DNA of 64,000 nt from Amycolatopsis cihanbeyliensis. GTDB lineage: Bacteria; Actinomycetota; Actinomycetes; Mycobacteriales; Pseudonocardiaceae. The notes under the pieces are model-generated. The model was not told the origin of the DNA and searched no databases. It was given only the letters and a program-made list of their open reading frames with translations. A program made the translations under genes and the position numbers. Where the stretch lies: contig NZ_VFML01000001.1 in NCBI RefSeq assembly GCF_006715045.1, positions 992,001 through 1,056,000 on the forward strand, written 5' to 3'. Positions 44,505 to 53,573 of this stretch are shown here, in pieces. Every line of letters starts with the position of its first letter. The first letter of the stretch is position 1.

Positions 44505-46523
44505 TCACAGCAGGGACAGTTGATCACCGCCCTGGCTGGCGTCGTGTTCGGGCGCACGCTGGATGGGAACCGCGCCCTCGCCGCCGTCGCGATGACCGGG
44601 ACCACCCTGGTCGAGCCCGTGTCGCCGGAGCAACCTGCCGACCCGCTCGCCCAACCAGTTCCGGTAGTGCCGGTTGACGTAGCTGCCGCCCGCGTAGAGC
44701 TCGCGGTAGCGCGGCACCAGCTCCGGATGGTGGGCGCCGAGCCACCTCAGGAACCACTCTCGTGCCCCGGGCCGCAGGTGCAGCGGCAGCACGGTGACCC
44801 CGCTGGCCCCCGCGTCGGCCACGGCGCCGAGTATCCCGTCCAGCGCCTCCATCGAGTCGGTCAGCCCGGGCAGCACCGGCGCCACCATGACCCCGCAGGG
44901 CAGGCCGGCCTGCGCCGCCCTGCGCACCAGTTCCAGCCGCGCCTGCGGACTCGGTGTGCCCGGCTCCAGCCGTCGCTGCAGCTCCCGGTCCAGCAGCGCG
45001 ATGGACACGCCCAGCCCGACCGAGACGTCCGCGCTCACCGATTCCAGCAGCGGTAGGTCCCTGGTCAGCACGGTGCCCTTGGTGAGGATCGAGAACGGCG
45101 TACCGGAGTCGGCCAGCGCGCGGATGATCCCCGGCATGAGCTGGTACCGGCCCTCCGCCCGCTGGTAGGGGTCGGTGTTGGTGCCCATGGCCACGTGCTC
45201 GCGGGCCCAACCCGGTTTGCGCACCTGCGCGGCCAGCACGTCGGGCGCGTTGACCTTCACCACCACCTGGGTGTCGAAGTCCAGGCCGGAGTCGAAGTCG
45301 AGATAGGTGTGCGATTTGCGGGCGAAACAGTTGTGGCTCACCACCCCGTTCGCGATGAAGTCGCCCGTTCCGGTGGTGATGTCGAACAGCGGCAGTTCGA
45401 GTCCGGTCGGCTCGACCGCCGCGACAGCGAGGCCCGGCATACCGCGGACCGCGGCCCCGTCGATCATGCGCTTGCGCCCGGCCGCGGGGTCCACGGTGTG
45501 GAAGAAACGCAACTGTTCCTCGACCCCACCGGACAGCCGGATCGTACGCCCGCCGTCCTCGACGGTGTGCCGGAACACCAGCCGGGTCAACGCCAGCCGG
45601 GCGGCTTCGGCGGTGTCCGGCTCGAGGCCGGTCAGCCGCAGTTCGGTGTCGGCACGCCTGCCCCTGGCGTCGAACACGCCGGCGAGGAATCCCTTCTGCC
45701 ATCCTGTGCCGGGATGTACGGGGAGTTCGAACAGCTCGGCCAGCGCGGCCTGCCCCGCAGTGCCCGCCGCACCCCCAGGGCGGCGGGCGCCGACGCCCGG
45801 CGGGGACACCGACTCATCCACCGGGACGCCGAACGCGGTGAGGTACTCCCTGGCCCTGCGCAGCATCTCGCGATCGGGTGAGGCCAGCCGGAAACGGTGC
45901 GCCGGCGCGGTATCACCCTCGTCGGTGAGCGCCCCGCACAGGTAGCCGACGCGGTACTCCGGGCCCTCCTCCGGCGGCGGCGCGAACGGGCCGGTGCCGA
46001 CCAGCCGGTTGCGGGTGGTGAGATGCGGCCGTTGCGCGGCGCCGAACCGGCTGCCGGTCACGTGTTTCCAGCCCCGTTCGGTGAGAAACCGATGATCACC
46101 ACTGGCGACCAGCTCCGTGCCGTCCTCGAGGGTGACCCGGTAGGCGGGCTTCACGGTGGACCAGTGCGCGAGCACATGCGTCCGCACGTACCGGCGCCTG
46201 CCCTGCTCGCTGTAGGTTCCGTAGATCTCGTCGCCCACCGCGAGGTCGGCCAGCGGCTTGGTGCGGCCGTCGGCCATCAGGATCGCGGTGTCCCCGGACA
46301 GGCAGTAGGTGCAGGCGTGCGAGCAGCCGCGGTAGGGATTCACCGTCCAGCGAAACGGCATCGACGAGGTTTTCGGCATCTTGTTCAGCACCGAGCGGGC
46401 CCGTACCTCGTGAAAGGTCACCCCGGAGAAGTCCGGCGACCGCACGGAGCGGATCAGCCCGGACAGGCCGAGCAACGCCTGTTCGGGTTCGGTCTCGTCG
46501 GCTCGCTGGCCATCCCATCGCAC
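44505..46523 (-). CDS. Intein-containing Rv2578c-family radical SAM protein
   Basis: 672 residues before splicing, 347 after. The mature protein is a SplB/Rv2578c-type radical SAM enzyme: NPYRGCSHACTY then C, giving CxxxCxxC for the 4Fe-4S cluster, after splicing. The third Cys is supplied only when the 325-residue intein is removed, so the unspliced protein cannot form the normal cluster. Residues 67, 71 and 399 are the three cysteines. GTG 46523 gives VRWDGQ, like Mtb MRWARQ. The SOS box is just upstream. Exact substrate is unknown. Confidence 0.92.
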   Translation of the reverse strand: MRWDGQRADETEPEQALLGLSGLIRSVRSPDFSGVTFHEVRARSVLNKMPKTSSMPFRWTVNPYRGCSHACTYCLSGDTAILMADGRTKPLADLAVGDEIYGTYSEQGRRRYVRTHVLAHWSTVKPAYRVTLEDGTELVASGDHRFLTERGWKHVTGSRFGAAQRPHLTTRNRLVGTGPFAPPPEEGPEYRVGYLCGALTDEGDTAPAHRFRLASPDREMLRRAREYLTAFGVPVDESVSPPGVGARRPGGAAGTAGQAALAELFELPVHPGTGWQKGFLAGVFDARGRRADTELRLTGLEPDTAEAARLALTRLVFRHTVEDGGRTIRLSGGVEEQLRFFHTVDPAAGRKRMIDGAAVRGMPGLAVAAVEPTGLELPLFDITTGTGDFIANGVVSHNCFARKSHTYLDFDSGLDFDTQVVVKVNAPDVLAAQVRKPGWAREHVAMGTNTDPYQRAEGRYQLMPGIIRALADSGTPFSILTKGTVLTRDLPLLESVSADVSVGLGVSIALLDRELQRRLEPGTPSPQARLELVRRAAQAGLPCGVMVAPVLPGLTDSMEALDGILGAVADAGASGVTVLPLHLRPGAREWFLRWLGAHHPELVPRYRELYAGGSYVNRHYRNWLGERVGRLLRRHGLDQGGPGHRDGGEGAVPIQRAPEHDASQGGDQLSLL
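45330..46304 (-). other. Intein (protein intron) with degenerate LAGLIDADG endonuclease
   Basis: 325 codons, residues 74-398 of the precursor. Block A starts CLSGDTAILMADG, block B is GDHRFLT, block F/G is FDITTGTGDFIANGVVSHN, and the next residue is Cys+1, the third cluster ligand. Two endonuclease motifs are visible: GYLCGALTDEG (residues 193-203) and GFLAGVFDARG (278-288). In the second the catalytic Asp is replaced by Arg, so homing activity is probably lost while splicing residues (Cys1, Asn398, Cys+1) are kept. Confidence 0.9.
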
Positions 46524-46532
46524 GTCGAACAG

Positions 46533-46559
46533 TCGAACACATGTTCGACTCACTGTCAA
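46533..46559 (-). promoter_or_regulatory. LexA SOS box within the promoter of the radical SAM gene
   Basis: TCGAACACATGTTCGA (46533-46548) matches the mycobacterial SOS consensus TCGAAC-N4-GTTCGA without mismatch. A -35-like TTGACA (46554-46559) lies just upstream on the minus strand and a weak -10-like TCGACT follows, placing the transcript start near the GTG at 46523. A bound LexA would block this promoter, so DNA damage should induce the gene. Confidence 0.8.
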
Positions 46560-46572
46560 ATGCCACCCGCTG

Positions 46573-47322
46573 TCAGTGCCGTCGGCGAAGGAGAGCGCAC
46601 ACGGTGGCGCCGAGGACGGCGTCGCGGGCGGGGGCCTCCAGCGGCCACTCGCGTAGCTTTCCCAGCTCCGCGGCGGGCACCGTGTACGGGGAGTCGGTGC
46701 AGAAGACCAGCCGGGCGGTGCCGATGTCCGGGTCGGCGGCGAGCCCGCCGAGCACCGTGTCCCATGGCGCGTAGCTGGTGTCCGCGTACAGGTTCGGCGC
46801 GTACCGCAGGGCCGGGGCGGCGTCGATCCAGAAGTCGGTGGCGCCGCTGCGGCCCATCACGAAGTCCACCGCGGGATGCCGGCGGGCCAGGCTCGCCAGT
46901 GGCAGCGGCAGCGCGCTCGGCGGCGTCCCGGTGCGCACGTACACCGGCCACCCGGACGTCGCGGCGAACGCCAGCAGTGGGTCGGCCAGCCCGTCGAGCA
47001 GGTCGAAGCCCTGCAGCACCGGGTCCAGCGCCAGCGCGACCGCCCCGGCCTCGCGGGCACGGGCCAGCTCGGTGAGCGCGGCGGCACCACGCCACGGGTT
47101 GGCCACCGCGTACGCCAGCAGCCTGCCACCGGAAGCCGCGGCCGCGGTGGTCGTCAACTCGTTGCCCTCGGCGTTGTACACGGCGATGTGCCGTTCTCCA
47201 GGGCAGACCAGGGCCTTGTCGATGCCGAGATAATCCATTGTGGACAGTAGGGTGGCCGGGTCCAGCTCGACCTCGCGGCCGGGGCCGACGCGGACATGGG
47301 CGTCCACCACGGGGCCGGTCAT
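46573..47322 (-). CDS. Amidohydrolase-2 family protein (last gene of operon)
   Basis: 249 residues. VVDAHVRVGPG at the start keeps only part of the usual metal motif (HxH is HVR), and CTDSPYTVP near the end carries the Asp position. Metal-site loss in the first motif suggests altered chemistry. ATG 47322 overlaps the previous stop (ATGA). It ends 50 bp from the SOS-controlled gene start. Confidence 0.75.
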   Translation of the reverse strand: MTGPVVDAHVRVGPGREVELDPATLLSTMDYLGIDKALVCPGERHIAVYNAEGNELTTTAAAASGGRLLAYAVANPWRGAAALTELARAREAGAVALALDPVLQGFDLLDGLADPLLAFAATSGWPVYVRTGTPPSALPLPLASLARRHPAVDFVMGRSGATDFWIDAAPALRYAPNLYADTSYAPWDTVLGGLAADPDIGTARLVFCTDSPYTVPAAELGKLREWPLEAPARDAVLGATVCALLRRRH

Positions 47323-48197
47323 GGCCGGCTCGCGGTCAGGCCGAGCGCGCCGAGCGCGTCCGCATGGATGATCTCCTCGATCGCCCGCTCCGGTACGCGC
47401 GGCAGGGCGGTCCCGGCAAGGATCTCGTTCACCCCGCGCAGGCCGGCCATCGCCTCCCCCGTGCCGGCGATCGGGAAATCGCTGCCCAGCAACAGTTTCG
47501 CCGTACAACCCCATTCCACCGCGGCCAGCAGGGACTGGTAGCACACCCACGGTCGCAGGTAGATCGAGGACACGTCCGCGTACACGTGCGGGTGCTTGCG
47601 AATCGTCACCACGGTCTCGGTCGCCCACGGATGTCCCATATGTGCCAGCACCATCCGCAACGCCGGGAAGCGCAGGGCGATCTCGTCGGCCACCAGCGGA
47701 TGGGTGTAGCGCAGCGGGGCGTGCCGGATCGGTGACGCGCCCTGGTGGAACAGGATCGGCAGGGCGTGCCGCTCGCAGTAGGCGTAGAACGCCAGCGCCC
47801 GATCCGCCAGCGGGTCGAAGTCCTGGTAGTTCGGCGCCAGCTTCACCCCGGCCAGGCCCAGCTCCCGGCAGCGCTCGGCCTCGGTGAACGCCCCGGCCTC
47901 CAGCGGATTCACCGAGAAGAAGCCGATCCGGGCCGCCGGGTCGGCCGCGACGAACTCGGCGGTGGCGTCGTTCGCGCGTTCCGCGGCGTAGGGCAGCCCC
48001 GTCATCCGCTCCGGATCCGCCACCGCGATATTGAACACGATCACCACGTCCGCCTTCGCGGTCGCCGCCGCGAAGTCCGCCCAGGAGTTCGTGGTGGTCA
48101 CCGCGCGGTCGGTGCGCCAATGCGAGTAGCTCCGCCGCGCACCGGTGGGTACCGGTTCCCGATGGGTAGGGGTATGCGTATGCACGTCGACGATCAC
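47319..48197 (-). CDS. Amidohydrolase-2 family (ACMSD-like) metal hydrolase
   Basis: 292 residues. TIM-barrel hydrolase with DVHTHTPTH as first metal motif, GVKLAPNYQDFDP, ILFHQGASP, LAHMGHPW and LLLGSDFP (Asp). Relatives decarboxylate or hydrolyse aromatic or lactone intermediates. GTG 48197 overlaps the enolase-superfamily stop in GTGA. Substrate unknown. Confidence 0.85.
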   Translation of the reverse strand: MIVDVHTHTPTHREPVPTGARRSYSHWRTDRAVTTTNSWADFAAATAKADVVIVFNIAVADPERMTGLPYAAERANDATAEFVAADPAARIGFFSVNPLEAGAFTEAERCRELGLAGVKLAPNYQDFDPLADRALAFYAYCERHALPILFHQGASPIRHAPLRYTHPLVADEIALRFPALRMVLAHMGHPWATETVVTIRKHPHVYADVSSIYLRPWVCYQSLLAAVEWGCTAKLLLGSDFPIAGTGEAMAGLRGVNEILAGTALPRVPERAIEEIIHADALGALGLTASRP

Positions 48198-49309
48198 CGG
48201 AACCTCCGCAACAGGTCGTCCCTCGGCCGGACGCCGAGGCCGGCGCCGTCGCCGAGCCGCGCCAGCACCCCGTCACTGTCCAGCGGGCAGTCCAGCACGT
48301 CCTCGGCGTAGTAGTGCGCGCCGATGATGTCCGAGGGCAGGCCGGTACTCAACGCGGGCAGTGCGCAGGCGACCTGCAACTGCGCCGCCGCCCCGAGCCC
48401 CAGCTCACCGTTCGACCCGATCAGCACCTCGATGCCGAACGCCTCGGCCAGCGCGGCCAGCGCCACCGCCCTGCCCGGCCCGCCTGCCTTACCGACGTAA
48501 ATGCTCACCACATCCGCCGCACCGGCCCTGATCACCCTGATCAGGTCGGGCCTGCCGAATACCGACTCGTCTGCCACCACCGGCAGCCCCTGCGCGCGCA
48601 GGGCGGCCATGCCGTCCAGGTCCTCGGGCGCGACCGGCTGCTCCACAAAGGACAGATCCGCACCGGTCAGCCCGCGTAGCGACTCCCGTGCCTGCGCCCG
48701 GTTCCAGCCACCGTTCGCGTCCACGCCCAGCACCGCGCCGGCCCCGGCCAACCCTCGTGCCCGCAGCACCCTGGCCACGTCCGCCTCGACGCCGAGGCCC
48801 ACCTTCACCTTGAACGAGCGGAATCCGGCCGCGGCGGACGCGGCGTACGCCCGATCGAGCTCGGGGCCGTCGCCGGAGAGCGAGATCTTGATCGGCACCT
48901 GCCGCCGGTACGCCCCGCCGAGCGCCACCGCGAGCGGCACGTCCAGCGTGCGGGCGTAGACGTCCCACAGCGCGGTCGCCAGACCCGCCTTGGTGAACGG
49001 GTTTCCGGCCAGCAATCCGTCCACCAGCGATTCGAGCGCGCCGACCGGTGCCAACCGCCTGCCGAGCAGCGCGGGTCCCAACAACTCGGCGATGAAGTGC
49101 CGCGCACTGGAACCGTCTTCGCCGCTCCACAGCGGAGTGGCGCTCACCTCGCCGTAGCCCTCGATCCCCTCGCTGGTGACAACCCGCACGAGCAGGAAGT
49201 CCGAGCGCGCGTGGCTTCCCTTGGCCCCGCGCACCACCAGCTCCGGCCTGGCCGGCAGGCTGACCGGCACGGTCTGCACCGCGGTCACCCTGACCCCCGC
49301 CGGGTTCAC
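48194..49309 (-). CDS. Mandelate racemase/muconate-lactonizing enzyme family protein
   Basis: 371 residues. Enolase-superfamily barrel: SFKVKVGL (KxK acid/base), GVDANGGW (Asp), FVEQPV (Glu), VADESVFG (Asp) and SIYVGKAGG (Lys on the opposite side), fitting the MLE/dipeptide epimerase subgroup. Could be a racemase, cycloisomerase or dipeptide epimerase; the peptide-type transporter in the same operon makes the last attractive. GTG 49309 overlaps the upstream stop. Confidence 0.88.
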   Translation of the reverse strand: MNPAGVRVTAVQTVPVSLPARPELVVRGAKGSHARSDFLLVRVVTSEGIEGYGEVSATPLWSGEDGSSARHFIAELLGPALLGRRLAPVGALESLVDGLLAGNPFTKAGLATALWDVYARTLDVPLAVALGGAYRRQVPIKISLSGDGPELDRAYAASAAAGFRSFKVKVGLGVEADVARVLRARGLAGAGAVLGVDANGGWNRAQARESLRGLTGADLSFVEQPVAPEDLDGMAALRAQGLPVVADESVFGRPDLIRVIRAGAADVVSIYVGKAGGPGRAVALAALAEAFGIEVLIGSNGELGLGAAAQLQVACALPALSTGLPSDIIGAHYYAEDVLDCPLDSDGVLARLGDGAGLGVRPRDDLLRRFR

Positions 49310-50076
49310 GATTCCCACCCAGCCCGCTCCAGCAACCTGCGCGGGTTGTGCACCAGCATCGCCTCCCGTTGTTCCGTGCTGATCCCCCAGCCGTCTACCT
49401 CGCGAATCCTGGCCACCGCGTAGTCCTGGCCCGGCCGTCCGGAAAGGCCCGCGTCGGTGCCGAACAGCACCTTCTCGCTCGGCGCGCCCGCCAGGATGCG
49501 CCGGGCCGCGTACGGCGGGGTCCCGCACAGGCACAGGTAGAGGTTGGGGGTCTCCACGGTGACCGCCAGCGCCTCCCGCCAGCAGTCGTGCAGCCCGCCG
49601 TGCCCGAGCACCACCGGCAACCGCGGGTGCCGCCGCGCCAGCGCCGCCAACTGGGCCGGGGTGGAGTACGGTGGGGTCCCGTCGTGCGCGAGCAGGATCC
49701 CGCCGGCGTCGACGACCTCCTCGCACACCGGGTCAAGAACTGTCTCGTGTGGACTGAACCCGTGCAGCCATGGATGCAGTTTCAACCCGCCGAGGCCAAG
49801 CTCGAGAAAGCAGCGTCGCGCCTCCTCCGCGGCTCCCGGACGGCGCGGATGCACCGTACCGTAACCGACCAGCCGGGCGGGATGCGCGGAGACGAAGGCC
49901 GCGAGCTCGTCGTTGGCCGAGGGCTCCGGATCGAAGAGGCCGTCGTGCGCGAGCACCACTGCCACCTCGACGCCCGCGCCGTCCATGAAGTCGAGAAACG
50001 CCCCCGGCCCGAAGGTGGCCCCGGTGAGCCAGCTCGCCGTGCGCCAGGCCGGGGCATGGGTATGAAAGTCGATCAT
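49306..50076 (-). CDS. Amidohydrolase-2 family protein
   Basis: 256 residues. MIDFHTHAPAW (HxH), GLKLHPWLHGF, ILLAHDGTPPYS, VVLGHGG and LFGTDAG (Asp) give the complete metal set. Typical hydrolases of this family cut lactones or amides, or decarboxylate. ATG 50076 overlaps the creatininase-like stop (ATGA). One of three amidohydrolases in the operon. Confidence 0.85.
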   Translation of the reverse strand: MIDFHTHAPAWRTASWLTGATFGPGAFLDFMDGAGVEVAVVLAHDGLFDPEPSANDELAAFVSAHPARLVGYGTVHPRRPGAAEEARRCFLELGLGGLKLHPWLHGFSPHETVLDPVCEEVVDAGGILLAHDGTPPYSTPAQLAALARRHPRLPVVLGHGGLHDCWREALAVTVETPNLYLCLCGTPPYAARRILAGAPSEKVLFGTDAGLSGRPGQDYAVARIREVDGWGISTEQREAMLVHNPRRLLERAGWES

Positions 50077-50816
50077 GCGCGCCCGGCCAGCTCGACCAGC
50101 CGGTCGGCCAGTGTCCGAACACAGTCCTCCAGCCAGCTCCGGCCACGCTCGGCCGAGGCACGTCCCGGGTGGTCGGTGTAGCCGTCGATGAGCAGCCAGC
50201 CGGCGGCCTCGTGCAGCTCGAGCCCGGGCGACACCGGAAGGGGCTCCGGTCCCTGCCTGGTAGGCGGATCGATCACCAGATCCGGCCGCAGCCACGTCAG
50301 CATCGACGTCTCGAACTCCCCCGCGTGACCGGGGATCTCCGGCGCGGGCGCCAGCAGTTCCCAGTAATGCACCACGGCGACGGTCGGCCCGTGCCGCGCG
50401 GCCACCGCCGAGGCCGCGGCGTGGCAGACCCCGCGGTTGCCCCCGTGCCCGTTCACCAGCACCATCCTGCGGCCACCCGCCTGCACCACCGAACGGGCCA
50501 GGTCGGCGAGCACCGCGATCGCGGTCTCCACCGAGAGCGAAAGGGTTCCGCCGAAGGGCAGATGGTGCTCGGATGCCCCGAACGGCAGGATCGGGGCCAG
50601 CACCAGCGGTCGCGGCGAGCGCGGGCAGGCCGCGAGGACCGCGCGTTCGGCGACCGTGCCCGCCAGCAGGCCGTCCGTACCGGTCGGCAGGTGCGGGCCG
50701 TGCTGCTCGGTCGCACCGATGGGCAGTACGACCAGCGCGTCCGGCAACAGCTCGCGGAGCCTGCCGCGGGTGCAGTCGGCCCAGCGGAACATCCCGGTCT
50801 CGTCGTACTCGTTCAT
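50073..50816 (-). CDS. Creatininase family protein
   Basis: 247 residues. LPIGATEQHGPHLPTGTDG with metal-binding Glu/His/Asp, LVNGHGGN with His, and GEFETSMLTWL with Glu: the full creatininase/MftE set. Creatininase opens a cyclic amide; relatives cut peptides or formamide-type bonds. ATG 50816 overlaps the oxidoreductase stop. Its operon suggests a lactam or amide substrate, which is inference. Confidence 0.9.
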   Translation of the reverse strand: MNEYDETGMFRWADCTRGRLRELLPDALVVLPIGATEQHGPHLPTGTDGLLAGTVAERAVLAACPRSPRPLVLAPILPFGASEHHLPFGGTLSLSVETAIAVLADLARSVVQAGGRRMVLVNGHGGNRGVCHAAASAVAARHGPTVAVVHYWELLAPAPEIPGHAGEFETSMLTWLRPDLVIDPPTRQGPEPLPVSPGLELHEAAGWLLIDGYTDHPGRASAERGRSWLEDCVRTLADRLVELAGRA

Positions 50817-51811
50817 CCCATCGACTCCCGTGCCAGCCAGGCGATCCGTTCGCTGAGTTCCAGGGCGGCGAGCCCGTCGGCCAGGTCCGGCGTGGGCACC
50901 GGCCACTCGCCGGTGATCAGGTCCACGAAGCGCCGCACCTGCCGGTCGAAACAGCGGGTGACGCGATCGGGCTCGAAGTCGACATCCTCCACACCATCCA
51001 CTGTGTCCAGACGAAGGCGGAAGGTCCGCCCGTCCAGAAGCACGTGCCCCCGGTCGCCGAGCACATCGAGCTCGCAGCGGGGCAGCGCGCCGGTCAGCCA
51101 GCCGAACTCGGCGAGCACCACCGTGCCGTCCGAGTAGGCCAGCCGCGCACCGCACAGGTTGGGGCCGCTCAACCCGGGCCTGGTGCGCAGTGCCCAGGCG
51201 TCCTCCACCCGCTCGGGCTCACCGCCGAGCAGGAAGCGGCACCAGTCGAGCACGTGCGCGCCCTCGTGCACCACGGGCATGCCGTGTGCCAGCGTGGACT
51301 CGATCCGCGCGGCGTGTGCCGGATCGGCCGCGTCCCTGCGCTCGTCGTAGACATGCGCGCGCACCAACAGCGGCGCGCCCAGCCGCCGGCTCGCGATCCA
51401 CTCCCGCAGCAGCTCCAGTGCCGGGTCGTGCCGGTAGGCAAGGCCGACCTGCACCCGCTTGCGCAGGGTGGCTGACAGGTTCATCAGCCGCGCGGCCTCC
51501 CGTGCCGAGGTGGCGACCGGCTTCTCCGCCAGCACGAACCGGCCGGCGCGGGCCACCCGCTCGACCAGGTGCGGGGTCACCCAGGGCGGGGTCGCCAGAA
51601 CCACCCCGTCGATGGCGCGATCCTCGAGTGCCTCGGCCAGCTCGGCATAGGCGGGGACGCTCGCCCGCAACCGGGCGAGATCCCTGCGGGCCGGCACCGG
51701 ATCCACCAACGCCGTGAGCTGGACATCGGGGTTGCGCAACAGCGCGGGGAGGTGCGCGGACAGCCCGATGTCACCGAGTCCGGCGAGCGCCAGCGCCACC
51801 CGCTCACTCAT
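50813..51811 (-). CDS. Gfo/Idh/MocA family oxidoreductase
   Basis: 332 residues. Rossmann start ALALAGLGDIGLSAHLPAL, VATPPW-like (VLATPPWVTPHLVE), AEKPVATS with the usual Lys, and a C-terminal beta-sheet domain. NAD(P)-dependent, acts on sugars, inositols or opines. The ATG 51811 overlaps the transporter ATPase stop. Opine-type oxidoreductases in such operons split or form N-substituted amino acids. Confidence 0.88.
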   Translation of the reverse strand: MSERVALALAGLGDIGLSAHLPALLRNPDVQLTALVDPVPARRDLARLRASVPAYAELAEALEDRAIDGVVLATPPWVTPHLVERVARAGRFVLAEKPVATSAREAARLMNLSATLRKRVQVGLAYRHDPALELLREWIASRRLGAPLLVRAHVYDERRDAADPAHAARIESTLAHGMPVVHEGAHVLDWCRFLLGGEPERVEDAWALRTRPGLSGPNLCGARLAYSDGTVVLAEFGWLTGALPRCELDVLGDRGHVLLDGRTFRLRLDTVDGVEDVDFEPDRVTRCFDRQVRRFVDLITGEWPVPTPDLADGLAALELSERIAWLARESMG

Positions 51812-53400
51812 CGACTCACCCCCGGCCGCGGGACGGCGGCGAGCAGCGCGCGGGTGTGGGCGTGCTCGGGTTCGGCGAAGATGCGTTCCCTGCTACCGGA
51901 CTCGACGATCCGGCCGCGGTGCATCACCGCGAGCCGGGGCGCGAGGTACCGGACCACGGCGAGGTCGTGCGAGACGAACAGGTAGGTCAGGCCGAGCCGC
52001 CGCTGCAACTCGCGCAGCAGGTCGAGGATCCGTGCCCTGGTGACCACGTCCACCGCGGACACCGCCTCGTCCAGCACGAGAAAACTCGGATCCAGCGCGA
52101 TCGCCCGCGCGATGTTCACCCGTTGACACTGGCCACCGGACAGTTCCCGTGGATAGCGGGTGCCGACCGTGGCGGCCAGCCCGACCAGGTCGAGCAGCTC
52201 GGCCACTCGGCCGCGGCGCGCCGGTTTCGTCATCCGGGTGTGCACCCGCAGCGGCAACCCGACGATCTGCTCCACCGTCTTGCGCCGGTTCAGCGAGCCC
52301 ACCGGGTCCTGCAACACCACCTGCATCTCCCGGCGCCGTTGCCGCGGGTCCGCGCCGGTGAGCGGGTCCAGTGGCGTGCCCGCGTAGCGCACCCGGCCCG
52401 CGGTCGGGGTGTCCAGCCCGAGCAGGAGTTGGGTCAGGGTGGACTTCCCGCTGCCGGACTCGCCGACGAGGCCGAGGGTCTCACCGCGCCGGATGGCCAG
52501 CGACACCTCGTCCACCGCGCGCACCCCGGTGCCGAAGACCCGGGTCAGGCCGATGGCCTCGATCAGCGGGTCACCCTCCTCGATGGCCCCGGATTCGGCG
52601 GGGCCGGTGTCCAGGGTGATCGCCGCGCCGAGAAGTTGCCGGGTGTAGGCATGCGCGGGCGCGGACAGCACCCTGGACACCGCGCCCGACTCCACGATCC
52701 GCCCCTCGCGCATCACCTCGATCCGCCGGCAGAACGCCGCGGCCACGGCGAGGTCGTGCGTGATCAACAGGACCGCCATCCCGTGCCGCCGCGCCAGCGT
52801 GTCCAGCAGCCGCAGGATCCGGGCCTGCGTGGTCACGTCCAGCGCGGTGGTCGGCTCGTCGGCGATCAGCACCTCCGGTGCCCGGCAGACGGCCATCGCG
52901 ATCATCACCCGCTGGCGCATGCCACCGGAGAACTGGTGCGGGTAGTCGCCGACCCGGCTGGCGGGGTCGGCCACGCCGACCTCACCGAGCAGCTCCACGG
53001 CCCGCGCCCGGGCCCGCGCGGTCGGCAGCGGCTCGTGTGCCCGGATCGCCTCGACGAGCTGGCTGCCGATGGTGCGCACCGGATTGAGACAGGTGAACGG
53101 ATCCTGGTAGATCATGGCCAGCCGGGCGCCCCGGATCCGTTCCAGCTCCCGCTCGCGCGCGGCCAGCAGGTCCGTTCCGTTCAGCAGCACCCTGCCGCCG
53201 GTGACCTCGGTGGGCTCCGGATTCAGCCGCGAGATCGAGAGCGCGGTGAGTGTCTTGCCACTGCCGGACTCGCCGACCAGCGCGGCCCGTTCGCCCCTGC
53301 GCAGGACCAGATCGACCCCGTGCACCAGCCCTCGGGTTCCGCCCCGGTGCCGGACCCCGATGGCGAGCCGCTCGACCCGCAACACCTCGGGCGCGCTCAT
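51808..53400 (-). CDS. ABC transporter ATP-binding protein, DppD-DppF fusion
   Basis: 530 residues with two complete ATPase domains. First: [15 protein letters not shown], LSxx-type [26 protein letters not shown]. Second: [42 protein letters not shown], each with a His switch. Energises dipeptide/oligopeptide/opine uptake. ATG 53400 with AAGGAG is carried by repeat copy B, which fills the gap to the upstream permease gene. Confidence 0.93.
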   Translation of the reverse strand: MSAPEVLRVERLAIGVRHRGGTRGLVHGVDLVLRRGERAALVGESGSGKTLTALSISRLNPEPTEVTGGRVLLNGTDLLAARERELERIRGARLAMIYQDPFTCLNPVRTIGSQLVEAIRAHEPLPTARARARAVELLGEVGVADPASRVGDYPHQFSGGMRQRVMIAMAVCRAPEVLIADEPTTALDVTTQARILRLLDTLARRHGMAVLLITHDLAVAAAFCRRIEVMREGRIVESGAVSRVLSAPAHAYTRQLLGAAITLDTGPAESGAIEEGDPLIEAIGLTRVFGTGVRAVDEVSLAIRRGETLGLVGESGSGKSTLTQLLLGLDTPTAGRVRYAGTPLDPLTGADPRQRRREMQVVLQDPVGSLNRRKTVEQIVGLPLRVHTRMTKPARRGRVAELLDLVGLAATVGTRYPRELSGGQCQRVNIARAIALDPSFLVLDEAVSAVDVVTRARILDLLRELQRRLGLTYLFVSHDLAVVRYLAPRLAVMHRGRIVESGSRERIFAEPEHAHTRALLAAVPRPGVSR

Positions 53401-53573
53401 GCTCTCTCCTTCACGGCTCTGCGCGCATCCTCGACCGTGTCGACAGGGCGCCACTCACGGCCCAGCGCAAGGGCACCACAGCATGCGCCCCGCCGCCCCG
53501 ATAGCGGGGCCTTCGGCCGGGGGCGCGCGCTGTGGTCGCCATGGGCGCCGCGACTTGACGCAGGGCAACTCAT
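53401..53573. repeat. Dispersed intergenic repeat, copy B (within operon)
   Basis: Begins at the permease stop and ends at the ATPase start; on the minus strand its last bases, AAGGAGAGAGC, are the ribosome-binding site of the ATPase gene. About 75-80% similar by eye to copies A and C, with the GCCCCGATAGCGGGGC hairpin conserved. It is one of only two large gaps in this operon. Confidence 0.75.
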
